Shown one piece after another: positions 35,077 to 43,922 of a stretch of 64,000 bases of DNA. Position 1 is the first letter of the stretch. Each line of letters starts with the position of its first letter. The DNA comes from Thiodiazotropha sp040506975 (lineage in GTDB: Bacteria > Pseudomonadota > Gammaproteobacteria > Chromatiales > Chromatiaceae). The translations under genes and the position numbers were made by a program. The stretch lies in assembly GCA_965211775.1 (NCBI GenBank), contig OZ242974.1:4712001-4776000 (forward strand). The letters are read 5' to 3'. The notes under the pieces were generated by a model that ran no database searches, was not told the origin of the DNA, and saw only the letters and a program-made list of their open reading frames with translations.

Positions 35077-36147
35077 TTATGCTTTTTCTTTGTATGAGCG
35101 TATCGCGTTTCGAATCAGTTGCGATTCCTCGGGCGGGATATTCTGGCTCTGTGTATGAGCGCTGATGGCTTCGAGGGCGCGGCGGGCTTCTTGGGTCTCC
35201 AAGACCTCAAGTGTTTTTACGACGAGCAACCGGCCGTGCCGATTATCCCGCAGACCCCAATTATCCGCATAAAAATCGAAAAGAATTCGCTCAGCGCCTG
35301 TAATAGCCAATCGCGTCAACACGTCTTTTATGCCACGGTATAACGGTTCCATGCCGAGTGGCCCCCAGTCCCTGACGTATGCGAGAAAAGCCAACATGGT
35401 GTGTTCCTGACTTTTTCCTTTAAATCTTAACCTTACCCAATCAGTCAGGCGTGCAATCATCTTCTCGTATATTTGCTCGTTTCCGCTGCCAATTTCAGAG
35501 AGGGATACGATCAATACCATCAATTCGTTACTGTTTATGGCCACGATATGATAGCCGTCGCTGCCTCGTTCCAGCATCCAATAAACCGGCTCGAATTTCA
35601 TTTGTCTGATATCGCGGTTTACCAGGACTCTGGCTGTTCCATCGATTCCCTCCGCCAGTCGGATCCCCAAGCTGTCTGAAGCAGTGGGGACGGCAGCAAC
35701 CCGATACTCGAATCCCGAGATTAAATCGTGTGTCTTCCCACTGACTTCAACCCGGCGTTCTCTCAGCCAGCTGATCTCGCCGGATATGTGCACCCATGAC
35801 TGCCAATCAAAAAACCTGAACGCCGCAGGCCTGAATCCGAACTGATTCTCTTCGCTGCCGATCTGGGTCTTGTCGATCTCAACAGGAAGATGCAGATAGG
35901 GGGTTTTGAACTCCACACGAAATCCCACGGTACTGTTTATTTCTTCAGACAACATGGAGACCCCTGCAGTCACCTGTCGTCGGAATATCCGCAGCAGTGG
36001 CGTCCGATCCAGAAAGAGCGTACTACCGGAAATCAACAATTCCAGGGAGGCGATTCGCTGCCGGGCTCGCTCAAGTAATCTTCCAGCAGAACCGAGTCCG
36101 GTTTTTAGTTCCGGGTTTTGGTGTTTCAAGCCGAAATGCTGCTTCAT
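35077..36147 (-). CDS. unknown 356-residue protein
   Basis: No known domain is recognised. The first 60 residues are basic and helical (GRLLERARQRIASLELLISG), then a strand-rich middle (GFRVEFKTPYLHLPVEID, FFDWQSWVHISGEISW), a part with FEPVYWMLERGSDGYHIVAI and a helical end (LFDFYADNWGLRDN, LEALSAHT-like helices). There is no signal peptide or membrane helix, so it is likely cytoplasmic. A middle section with beta strands and conserved-looking aromatic residues could be a PilZ-like barrel, but this is not supported by a motif. Composition is normal for the window. Confidence 0.55.
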   Translation of the reverse strand: MKQHFGLKHQNPELKTGLGSAGRLLERARQRIASLELLISGSTLFLDRTPLLRIFRRQVTAGVSMLSEEINSTVGFRVEFKTPYLHLPVEIDKTQIGSEENQFGFRPAAFRFFDWQSWVHISGEISWLRERRVEVSGKTHDLISGFEYRVAAVPTASDSLGIRLAEGIDGTARVLVNRDIRQMKFEPVYWMLERGSDGYHIVAINSNELMVLIVSLSEIGSGNEQIYEKMIARLTDWVRLRFKGKSQEHTMLAFLAYVRDWGPLGMEPLYRGIKDVLTRLAITGAERILFDFYADNWGLRDNRHGRLLVVKTLEVLETQEARRALEAISAHTQSQNIPPEESQLIRNAIRSYKEKA

Positions 36148-36333
36148 CTATAAAAACCAAGTTCTTCCATTCAGCGACTCTCAGTTGCTGTCGCGGCTTG
36201 TGTCTTACTTACCAGATTCCCTGATGCACTACAAAAGCTAATATAGCCTGTGTGCCGGGAGAACAGAAGTCCTTTCCTTATCGGATGGCGAACCGATGCC
36301 CTCCCGCTCCGGCATGGTATTGGCCAAGCACAA

Positions 36334-37002
36334 TCAGTCTTGATTATGATTCGTATAAGGCACTCGGTCAGGGGCCACCGCACCGCCGGAGATAATGAAA
36401 CTCATCGCCTCATCAATACTCCAATCCGTCGATACCAGGTTTTCAAGCGGTACTATTTCGAGGTAACCGGATGTGGGATTCGGTGTCGTCGGCACATACA
36501 CCGCCGCGAGCTCTTTGCCACTATTGGCGTCGACCATGGTGCGCGTCACGAAGCCGACTGTCTTCATATCGGAGGATGGAAACTCGATCAGCACGACTTG
36601 CTGCACATTTTCCGGTTTCTGTTCCAAGGCTGATATCAGCTTTTTCACCAATCCGTAAACATTCTGAACGACTGGCAGACGCTGGACGGTCGATTCGAAA
36701 AAGAAGAGGATCTTGCGGCCGATCACCCGGCTCGCCAACCAGCCAACAAGATAGAGGCCCAGGAGCATAATGAAAACGGCCAAGGTATTTTGAAACCATA
36801 GCTCAAGAAGCCATTGAGCGATTGACGGATACTCGCTCTGAATGCTGCGTGAAAGCAACCTGGCCCATGGCGATCCCAGCTTGGAAAGCTGATTGAAGAT
36901 ATACTTGAAAACAAGCCATGTAACCCAAAGGGGGATCAGGGTGATAATCCCGCTGATCAGATAGCGCCGAATATGCAGCGTTCGAGATTTTGTCCCGCTC
37001 AT
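36334..37002 (-). CDS. DUF502 family membrane protein
   Basis: This 222-residue protein has two transmembrane segments (residues about 13-35, YLISGIITLIPLWVTWLVF; and about 65-95, FQNTLAVFIMLLGLYLVGWL). The DUF502 signatures are RLPVVQNVYGLVKK, VVLIEFPSS and VYVPTTPNPTSGYLEIVP. Members are conserved inner-membrane proteins of unknown function. It is transcribed away from the preceding gap. Confidence 0.9.
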   Translation of the reverse strand: MSGTKSRTLHIRRYLISGIITLIPLWVTWLVFKYIFNQLSKLGSPWARLLSRSIQSEYPSIAQWLLELWFQNTLAVFIMLLGLYLVGWLASRVIGRKILFFFESTVQRLPVVQNVYGLVKKLISALEQKPENVQQVVLIEFPSSDMKTVGFVTRTMVDANSGKELAAVYVPTTPNPTSGYLEIVPLENLVSTDWSIDEAMSFIISGGAVAPDRVPYTNHNQD

Positions 37003-37413
37003 TTCCGTCCATATGTTATTACTGTGAATGAATACTATGCATGCTTAGCCATTACTTTGCCTATTGTACATAACCAAGCCTCGAAAAACGGCCACCCATA
37101 GACCACTTTCTGCTGTCGGTGATTAAGATATAAAATATGGCGAATGGAAAACACTGAGGGGGTTTTGAAGCATAGATCTGACAGGATGTTTGCGGCTAGT
37201 CCTCTACCGGCACACCCACGATGGTTTATGGTAAGTATCTGTCCGAGCGCGTATTTAAGACTGTAACGATGCCGGGAACATCCCCAGGAACGGGGCCAAA
37301 TGTCATTATTTAAAAACTTTGCTTGACTGAGCGGCAGCTCTGGACTTTGCTTCACTACCTATGTAACAGTGTTTATCCAGACCCGGTCTGTGAGCGATAC
37401 TGCGCACACGAAC
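37003..37413. other. intergenic DNA, no gene recognised
   Basis: Divergent promoter space for DUF502 and the HEAT-like gene. Short open frames occur on the reverse strand (37035-37355) but show no family resemblance and lack a ribosome site. Confidence 0.4.
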
Positions 37414-38548
37414 ATGGATACAAATATGCTAACTGCCAACTCCCGCCGTATAAAAACAGCTAATTTTGGACGATCCGGCCGTATCTTCTCCTTAACCGCG
37501 ATCATTGCCTTAATGATCACAACCGATATCCAGGCCGCGGGGGACGCCCTGGGCAACAATCATGACGATGGCATGGCCACCACTCTGATCATTGCCTTGC
37601 TGATTTCCCTCGCCGTGGGAGTTGCGCTCATCACCGGGCTTGTTTTCTGGGGACGCAAACAAGATCATATCGGTGAAATGATGCTCTTTTGCATGAAGTT
37701 CCTGTTGAGATCGGACGATGTGGAAGAACGCTGCGCTTCCGCCAGGGCGCTGGGGGAGTCGAGGGATGACGGGGCCTTGCTGGTGCTGGTTGATATTATC
37801 GCCGATGAGGAGGAGCCCGAGGAGGTTCACAAGGCCGCCAGGGAAGCCCTGCATCAGATGAGCGAGCTTTCACGCAAGCATCTCGATGTCTTTGCGGAAC
37901 TGGAGATGAATATCGAACTGCAGGACAACGAAGGCATCATCAACACGGTGATAGAGAGATTCGAGCAGGGTAAAAAAAAAATATGCCCAGAGCGCCTATA
38001 CTATCGGCCGCCACTATATTCGGCTGGGACATTTCGTGGAAGCCCGTGAGTGGCTGACAAAAGCCGAAATCAGGAATCATAAATTCAATCTTTACGGTGA
38101 CCGTATCGATTACTGGATCGGCATCTGCAACCGTTATCTGCTGGCTGAAGCGGATGCCTCGTACGATGCGGCAGACTACTATCAGGCGAAGGAGCATTAC
38201 GCAGTGCTTGACCACGGGCTCAACAACGAGGAAAAGCGCCAGTGCGCCATCTACCTGCGCACCACCTGTGTCTACTGCAAGCTGAAAGACTACATTAATG
38301 CCGACCAGGCGCTGCTGCAGGCGTTGGAGAACAATCATCAAACCGATTATGCGCTTCAGCTGGTCCCTTTGCTGCGCCGTTTGCTGGATTCTGCCGACGA
38401 CCGGCAAGGCACGTTCAATGAAGTGGAAGCGAAACTTGACGCGCTTTCAAGCGATATCATGCTCAAGATCAAAAAAACATTTGTCGGGCCCGCCGACCCG
38501 ATACCGATGGGTTCAGTCACGCCTGTGGGACAGCAACTGTCGAGCTAG
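37414..38548 (+). CDS. membrane-anchored HEAT-repeat-like protein, frameshifted at an A10 tract
   Basis: The first part (from ATG 37414) has a signal or anchor segment, a transmembrane helix (TTLIIALLISLAVGVALIT) and a HEAT-like pair of helices (CASARALGESRDDGALLVL and EVHKAAREALHQMS). The frame breaks at ten A residues (37972-37981). With nine A, translation would continue as KYAQSAYTIGRHYIRLGHFV and join the downstream frame, which has TPR-like helices (YQAKEHYAVLDHGLNNEEK, DYINADQALLQALENN) and ends at 38548: 377 residues in all. Candidates are a sequencing error, a mutation, phase variation, or transcript slippage on A10. Two separate genes are unlikely because the second lacks its own ATG and ribosome site. 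Confidence 0.7.
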
Positions 38549-38565
38549 AGACGGGGTGTCAACAC

Positions 38566-39354
38566 TCACCCGGCCGGGTCGGGTTGAAAGTAGGTCTCGT
38601 AGAAGAAATAGAGTGTTATGACGCTACCGGTAAAAATGATAAACGACCTCACGCTGCGTTGAGAAAGCCGGCGTGACAGGTGGGCGGCCATATACCCCCC
38701 GGCCATGGTACCGAGCATGACCGTTATGCCCGCAAACCAGGCGATCATCCCGTCATAGATAAACAGCAGGATGGCGGCCAGGGATATGACCGTGGAGATA
38801 AGCAGTTTCACGCCGTTCATGGCATTGATATCGTTATAGCCCGCCAGTGCCAGATAGCTGAGAATGATTATCCCCAGGCCTGCATTGAAAAACCCGCCAT
38901 AGACGGAGACCCCCGCCAATAGCAGTACCAGCAGCAGCCCGCCGAGAATCGAGGCATGCCGATAGCTTGCGGCGAACGCTCTCAGGTTGCGGTTTAAACG
39001 CCCGCCAAAGCTAAACAAAAGGGTGGCGAAGAGCAGCAACCAGGGTATCGCTTGCCGAAAAACCGACTCCGGTGTCTGCAACAGCAACAGCGCACCCAGA
39101 CCTCCACCTATCGCGCTGATGCCGATGATGCGCGGCAATTGAGTCCGGCAGGCGGCCAGCTCCCTGCGCAGGGCATAGCTCCCACTCAGGTAACCGGCAC
39201 AGGAGGCGAAGGTGTTGGTCGCATTGGCGCTGACGGGTGGTACACCGACTAACAGCAATGCGGGAAATGTGATGAAACTGCCGCCACCCGCGATTGCATT
39301 CAGCATACCCCCCAAAAAACCTGCGCCGAACAGAAATAGCGGTTGGTAAGTCAT
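38566..39354 (-). CDS. TSUP (TauE/SafE) family permease
   Basis: This 262-residue protein has about eight membrane helices and the N-terminal family motif FLGGMLNAIAGGGSFITFPALL, with the repeat GGFFNAGLGIIILSYLAL in the second half. TauE/SafE members export sulfite, sulfoacetate or related anions; in a sulfur oxidiser, sulfite or another sulfur compound is a reasonable guess. It converges with the HEAT-like gene with only 17 bases between. Confidence 0.9.
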   Translation of the reverse strand: MTYQPLFLFGAGFLGGMLNAIAGGGSFITFPALLLVGVPPVSANATNTFASCAGYLSGSYALRRELAACRTQLPRIIGISAIGGGLGALLLLQTPESVFRQAIPWLLLFATLLFSFGGRLNRNLRAFAASYRHASILGGLLLVLLLAGVSVYGGFFNAGLGIIILSYLALAGYNDINAMNGVKLLISTVISLAAILLFIYDGMIAWFAGITVMLGTMAGGYMAAHLSRRLSQRSVRSFIIFTGSVITLYFFYETYFQPDPAG

Positions 39355-39407
39355 GACCGCCCGACTGTAACCGAATCCTCACCCATTTAACAGCCGGTGA
39401 AATCAGT

Positions 39408-39878
39408 TCAACGGAGACCGCGCAGCGGGGTCAGGCGAGCATGCCCCCGATTGCCCGCGCGACCCTTCATATCAATCCCGTTGCGGGTATCGCTCCGCAC
39501 CTTGGACAATACCCAGTTGATCCCCTCAATCACCCTGGCTGGTTCATCCTTGTGGATGTAATGTCCACCACGCCTGGCTACCAGGTGTATACTGCGACTG
39601 CTCAATTCCGCCAGATCGACCTGCATCTCCGACCACAACTCATCCCAGCCGGCCGAATTCATTCCATGCCCCGGCGCTCTACTGATTACCGCCAGCGGTT
39701 TGTCACCCATGGTGACAGGCAGCCTCGCTGTCTGCGCGGCTTTGTATTCGTCCACGGCATGCCTGGGAAGCAGGGATTGCATCAGACCTGGCATGGAACA
39801 ACCGTTGAGCGCGCGTTTTAGACAAGCCTGGGTCATCATCGGATGACGACCATCCGCCATCCCATGCCAATTCAGCAT
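39408..39878 (-). pseudogene. C-terminal fragment of an alpha/beta hydrolase
   Basis: The 156-residue frame has LPVTMGDKPLAVISRAPGHG, WDELWSEMQVDLAELSSRS and RRGGHYIHKDEPARVIEGI. These are the last strands and the catalytic-His region (GGHYIH) of alpha/beta hydrolases. The N-terminal half with the oxyanion and nucleophile motifs is absent, because the ABC permease gene ends 5 bases upstream. It probably lost its front part by deletion. Confidence 0.6.
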
Positions 39879-39883
39879 GATGT

Positions 39884-41128
39884 TTAATCTCTCCTGAGCG
39901 CCTCAACCGGCAAAAAGCCTGCCGCCCGCCGCGCCGGATAGTAACCGGAGGCCAAACCCACCAGGACCGACACCATAAAGCCGATCAGGACGCCGCCGGT
40001 TGTCGGCATCAACAGGAAACCGGTGACGAGATCGAGCAGGCCACCCAGGATCAAACCCGCCGTCAGGCCGGTAAAACCGCCGATGACGCTGATCAAAACA
40101 GCCTCTGCCAGGAACTGGAACAGGATCTGCCGGCGTGTCGCGCCGATCGCCATCCTCACGCCGATCTCGCGGATTCGCTCCACCACCGCGGTGCTCATAA
40201 TTCCCGCCACGCCGATACCGCCCACCAGCAGGGAGGCGGAGGCCGCCACCACGCCCATGGCGGTGATCCCGCCAAGGATGCGGTCAACGGTCTTCAGATA
40301 GGAGGCGAGCGTCACCTGGTTATACCGGTATGCGCCGCGATGCCGCCGTTGCAACACCTGCTTGAGTTGGGCCGCCGCCCTCTCCGCCCGGGCCAGCGAG
40401 ACCGCTTCCGCCTGCAGGTAGCTGATCTCCCGCTTGCCGTTTATCTGCTGCACGACGGTATAGGGCAACAGCACCCGGTTATTCGCATCCTCGCCGCCCT
40501 CCGAACCGATACTCGCCAGCAGGTCGCGGCTTTTGTATTGCAATACACCGATCACCCGGAACTTTCTTCCGCCGATGCGCAGATGCCGGCCGACCGGATT
40601 CTCCACTTGCGGGAACAGATCCTTCACCACGCTCTCTCCGATCAACACCACGGGCCGCCGGGCCTTAATCTCCTGTTCCCTGAAACCGCGCCCCTGTTTC
40701 AGGCGATCATTATTGATCGCCAGGAAATCAGCATTCACCCCCTTGATCGAGGCATTGCTGTAGCGATTGCCCCATTGGATGATCGATTGTTTCTCCACCA
40801 GCAACACCGGACTGATAGTGCGTACCGCCGGACAGCATTCGCCGTTCAACACCGCCAGGTCCCGTTCCAGCAAACCTGATCCCGTACGTATGCGCCGATT
40901 TGGATCCTTGTCGTCATAGTCGCGGAAGATCCAGACGGAACGCAGTCCGAAGGTCTCCAGCTCTTTCATGACGAAGGCCTTGCCGCCGCTGCTCACCGCG
41001 CTGACTGTCATCACGGCAGCGATGCCGATGGCGATACCCACCACGCTCAACAGGGATCGCAGGCGATTCTCCCGCAGCGCCTGCAAGGCCTCTTTGATCA
41101 GTTCGATGGAGACGCGCAATCCCTTCAT
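39884..41128 (-). CDS. MacB-like ABC transporter permease (FtsX/MacB_PCD)
   Basis: This 414-residue protein has TM1 near residue 22-45 (LLSVVGIAIGIAAVMTVSAV), a large periplasmic MacB-type domain (about 50-285) and three C-terminal helices with RIREIGVRMAIGATRRQILFQF, the FtsX coupling segment. ATG 41128 overlaps the ATPase stop as ATGA, which fixes the start. It belongs to a MacAB-like complex that drives periplasmic export by conformational coupling rather than transport across the inner membrane. Confidence 0.9.
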   Translation of the reverse strand: MKGLRVSIELIKEALQALRENRLRSLLSVVGIAIGIAAVMTVSAVSSGGKAFVMKELETFGLRSVWIFRDYDDKDPNRRIRTGSGLLERDLAVLNGECCPAVRTISPVLLVEKQSIIQWGNRYSNASIKGVNADFLAINNDRLKQGRGFREQEIKARRPVVLIGESVVKDLFPQVENPVGRHLRIGGRKFRVIGVLQYKSRDLLASIGSEGGEDANNRVLLPYTVVQQINGKREISYLQAEAVSLARAERAAAQLKQVLQRRHRGAYRYNQVTLASYLKTVDRILGGITAMGVVAASASLLVGGIGVAGIMSTAVVERIREIGVRMAIGATRRQILFQFLAEAVLISVIGGFTGLTAGLILGGLLDLVTGFLLMPTTGGVLIGFMVSVLVGLASGYYPARRAAGFLPVEALRRD

Positions 41129-41787
41129 GATGCGATCGCTCCATCGCGCAACCTCACGATCCGGTCGGCGCACTCGCCAACCGCGGGATCGTGGGTCACC
41201 ATCAGCAAGGTATGCCCTTCGGCATGCAGGCGCTTGAATAGCGACAGCACCTGTCCGCTGTTGCGACTGTCCAGGGCGCCGGTGGGCTCGTCGGCAATCA
41301 ACAGCGAGGGCCGGTTGACCAGCGCGCGGGCGACGGCAACCCGTTGCTGCTGACCACCGGAGAGTTCACTCGGCAGGTGGGAGGCCCGATCCGCCATACC
41401 CACATGGCCCAGGGCAGACATTGCCCGCCGGCGACGCTCAGATCCGGATACCCCCTGATAGAGGAGCGGCAGGGCCACATTCTCCAGGGCGCTGCGGGTG
41501 GGGATCAGGTTGAAAGACTGAAAGATGAAGCCGATATAAAGCGCCCTCAAGCGGGCAAGCCTGTGGGCTATGGCATGATCCACCGTCTCACCGCTCAAAC
41601 GGTACAGACCGCGGTCCGCCACGTCGAGGCAGCCGATGATATTGAGCAGGGTGCTTTTTCTGGACCCCGACGGCCCCATGATGGCGGCGAACTCGCCCCG
41701 GGCAACCTGGAGATCCACGTCCCGAATCACCGCCAGCTCCACCCCGCTCCGCCAGTAGGATTTAGATAAACCTTGAATCTCGATCAT
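41125..41787 (-). CDS. MacB/LolD-like ABC ATPase with altered Walker A
   Basis: This 220-residue ATPase has the signature LSGGQQQRVAVARAL, Walker B LLIADEPTGALD and the switch His in VTHDP. Walker A reads GPSGSRKST; the invariant glycine before Lys (GxxGxGKS/T) is arginine (AGA instead of GGA). That residue is normally strictly conserved because a side chain there hinders the phosphate loop. The protein could be inactive, or this is an error in the sequence. It overlaps the permease (41128) and the adaptor (41784) by 4 bases each. Confidence 0.9.
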   Translation of the reverse strand: MIEIQGLSKSYWRSGVELAVIRDVDLQVARGEFAAIMGPSGSRKSTLLNIIGCLDVADRGLYRLSGETVDHAIAHRLARLRALYIGFIFQSFNLIPTRSALENVALPLLYQGVSGSERRRRAMSALGHVGMADRASHLPSELSGGQQQRVAVARALVNRPSLLIADEPTGALDSRNSGQVLSLFKRLHAEGHTLLMVTHDPAVGECADRIVRLRDGAIAS

Positions 41788-42860
41788 GGCCCAATTCCTG
41801 TACTCACCCGAAGCCCGGGGTCGAGACGCTCTCCATCCAGACGCACAATCCGCATGCCCGCTTCGAGACCCTCGGTCACCTCCACGTGGGTGTCGCCCTC
41901 GAGGCCGGTCTGTATGCTTCGATAGTGCACCCGGCCCGCTTCGATCAGCGCCACCTCGACCCGGTCATCCCGCTCCCGGATGGCCGCGAACGGCACCCGC
42001 AACACGCCGTGGCGCCGCTCCACGGCTATCTCAAGGTCCAGCTGCTGCCCCAGCAGGAGGGGTGGCGGCTCCTCTCCCAGACCGAGCCGCACGCGAAAGG
42101 TATTGAGGCGCTCATCCTTCTCCCGCTCCACACTGGGGCCGATCCAGCCGATTGTGGAGCGCCATGCCGATCCGGGGTAGGCGTCACAGCGCACCAGCAC
42201 CGACTGCCCCTTTTTAACGCGTCCGCTGTCCACCGCATCCACGTGGGCCTCGATCTCCCAGCGTTCCCGGGCTGCCAGGGTGAAGAGCTGGGTACCCGCC
42301 TCGACCCACTGGCCCACCTCCGTCGATTTACCGATAACCACCGCGTCGAACGGGGCGCGCACCTGTTGCCACTCCTGCGCCACATCGGCCAGTTTCAGGT
42401 CGGCCCTGGCCACCTCCCAGGCCGCGCTTGCCGCCTCCCAATCGAGCTTCGCCTGCTCCAGTTTCTCGCTGGAGACAGCCCCCTTGGCCGCAAGCTTCTT
42501 CAAACGCCGGTAGCGCATCCGCCCTTCCCGGCGGCGCACATCCTGCTGCTGCAGAAAAGCCGAGGCCCGCTGCCGGCCGGCCGCAGCCGCCCGGTTGTCC
42601 ATCGCGGCAAGCACCTGCCCCGCCCCGACCCTGGCACCCAGGGCCGTGTCGATGCGCTTCACCTGGCCGTCGACCAGGGCGGTCAGGGCGACCTGACGAT
42701 CGTTGATCACCTCTCCCGTCACCCGGATGACCCGTTCCAGATCGCCTCTTTCCACGGGGATGGTCTCAACCGCCTGTGGCCGCTCCACCAATCCCAGGTA
42801 GAGCAGGGACAGAAGTATCGCCCCGACAGGAAAGGCCACCAGGCTGCGCAGCGGTTTCAT
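41784..42860 (-). CDS. MacA-like periplasmic adaptor
   Basis: This 358-residue protein has an N-terminal anchor or signal (LVAFPVGAILLSLLYLGLV), a lipoyl half-motif (VDGQVKRIDTALGARVGAGQ), an alpha-hairpin (RQRASAFLQQQDVRRREGR and further E/A-rich stretch), the second half (VRAPFDAVVIGKSTEVGQWV) and beta-barrel segments. It pairs with the ABC proteins that follow. It sits 11 bases after the mipA stop, so all four genes likely form one operon. Confidence 0.88.
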   Translation of the reverse strand: MKPLRSLVAFPVGAILLSLLYLGLVERPQAVETIPVERGDLERVIRVTGEVINDRQVALTALVDGQVKRIDTALGARVGAGQVLAAMDNRAAAAGRQRASAFLQQQDVRRREGRMRYRRLKKLAAKGAVSSEKLEQAKLDWEAASAAWEVARADLKLADVAQEWQQVRAPFDAVVIGKSTEVGQWVEAGTQLFTLAARERWEIEAHVDAVDSGRVKKGQSVLVRCDAYPGSAWRSTIGWIGPSVEREKDERLNTFRVRLGLGEEPPPLLLGQQLDLEIAVERRHGVLRVPFAAIRERDDRVEVALIEAGRVHYRSIQTGLEGDTHVEVTEGLEAGMRIVRLDGERLDPGLRVSTGIGP

Positions 42861-42871
42861 TTCCGCTCACC

Positions 42872-43678
42872 TTAGAATTTGTAGCTCAAACCAAGGTAGC
42901 CGCCGGCCAGATTGCGCTCATCCACAATCGGACTGTCGCTGATCTCATCCCCGAGCCGCCCCACGCCGACACCGCCGACCAGGTCGATGCGCTGATCGAA
43001 GGCATACTCGAACTCGACCCCCGCGAAGGGCGTGACCGCCGCATCCGCCTCGTAGACCGCGCGGCGGGCAGTCGCCTCGTCCGCATCCACACCGAAGTAG
43101 TAGTCGGTCATATCACTGCTCTGCCAGCTGACCCCCACTTCGGGGCGTAAGCGCCACTGACCGTAGCTGAGGGGATAGGCGTAGCTGAGGATCACCTCCT
43201 GGCCATCGGATGTGTCACTGACATCGGCCAGCAGCTGGGCATTCAGTTCGCCGAAGCCGGTCTGCCAGCGGACAGTGGCACCGAGATCGAAACCGGGATC
43301 CCGGTCGTCCAATCCCTCCAGCTCGTCATTGTCTTCCGGATAGAGCCCCATGGCGCGAACCCGGCCCACCAGGTCGATGTTGTAGTCAGCTTCTTTGATA
43401 AGGCTGTAACCCAGACCGGCAAAATTGGTCGAGCCGCTGAAAAAGGAGAGCCCCGGGTTGCCCAAGTTGGCGTGGAAACGCTCACCCCTGTAGGCAATCA
43501 TCGGTATCAATACGGCATCGTTGTCTTCGCCCGGAAACGGGTTCTTGCCGCCGGCGACATTGGCACCGACCCGCCATTCCCCCGCGGAAACCTGTTGCGA
43601 GGTCAACGCCAATGCCGTTGCGGCGGCCAAGGTTGAAAGGGCATGCTTGACAGCTCGACTGTTGCGTCCCGAAGTCAT
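42872..43678 (-). CDS. mipA: MipA/OmpV family outer-membrane protein
   Basis: This 268-residue protein has a signal peptide with the AxA-like cut VSAG after LSTLAAATALALTSQQ. The rest is beta-rich with the family features GLGYSLIKEADY, RVRAMGLYPEDND and a C-terminal YLGLSYKF ending in an aromatic residue, as expected for outer-membrane barrels. MipA/OmpV proteins are commonly linked with RstAB-type two-component systems and MacAB-type transporters; an RstAB-like pair lies about 2.2 kb away. It is first in an operon with adaptor, ATPase and permease. Confidence 0.85.
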   Translation of the reverse strand: MTSGRNSRAVKHALSTLAAATALALTSQQVSAGEWRVGANVAGGKNPFPGEDNDAVLIPMIAYRGERFHANLGNPGLSFFSGSTNFAGLGYSLIKEADYNIDLVGRVRAMGLYPEDNDELEGLDDRDPGFDLGATVRWQTGFGELNAQLLADVSDTSDGQEVILSYAYPLSYGQWRLRPEVGVSWQSSDMTDYYFGVDADEATARRAVYEADAAVTPFAGVEFEYAFDQRIDLVGGVGVGRLGDEISDSPIVDERNLAGGYLGLSYKF

Positions 43679-43828
43679 CTTATCTTCTCCACGGTTGTTC
43701 CAAGTGATGACTTCAGCTTAAGGAGTGACGGCGGCGGTGTCTGTGGTGGGCTTGTTTGGGATTGTATCGGAATGTAACAGAGTGCTGGGTTATGTAGTTG
43801 GGTGTTTGGACAGCGTTATTGAGCGCGC

Positions 43829-43849
43829 GGGGGGGGGGGGGGGGGGGGG
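43829..43849. repeat. G21 homopolymer tract
   Basis: Twenty-one consecutive G residues follow GAGCGCGC, 151 bases upstream of mipA. Tracts of this length are unstable in replication. It could vary promoter spacing of the mipA operon, or mark an assembly join. Confidence 0.9.
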
Positions 43850-43922
43850 TTCAATATTAAATGTCGCCTGTAGTACCAGCTATAGGTACGTTTTGTTAGT
43901 GAAGTATTATAAATATGAATAA

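Noticed and set aside
37035..37355. 106-residue reverse ORF in the gap before the HEAT-like gene
   Set aside because: No family resemblance, no ribosome site; likely chance.
38036..38548. Separate gene downstream of the A10 tract
   Set aside because: It would start at GTG inside a continuous domain and has no ribosome site; the frames join if one A is removed.
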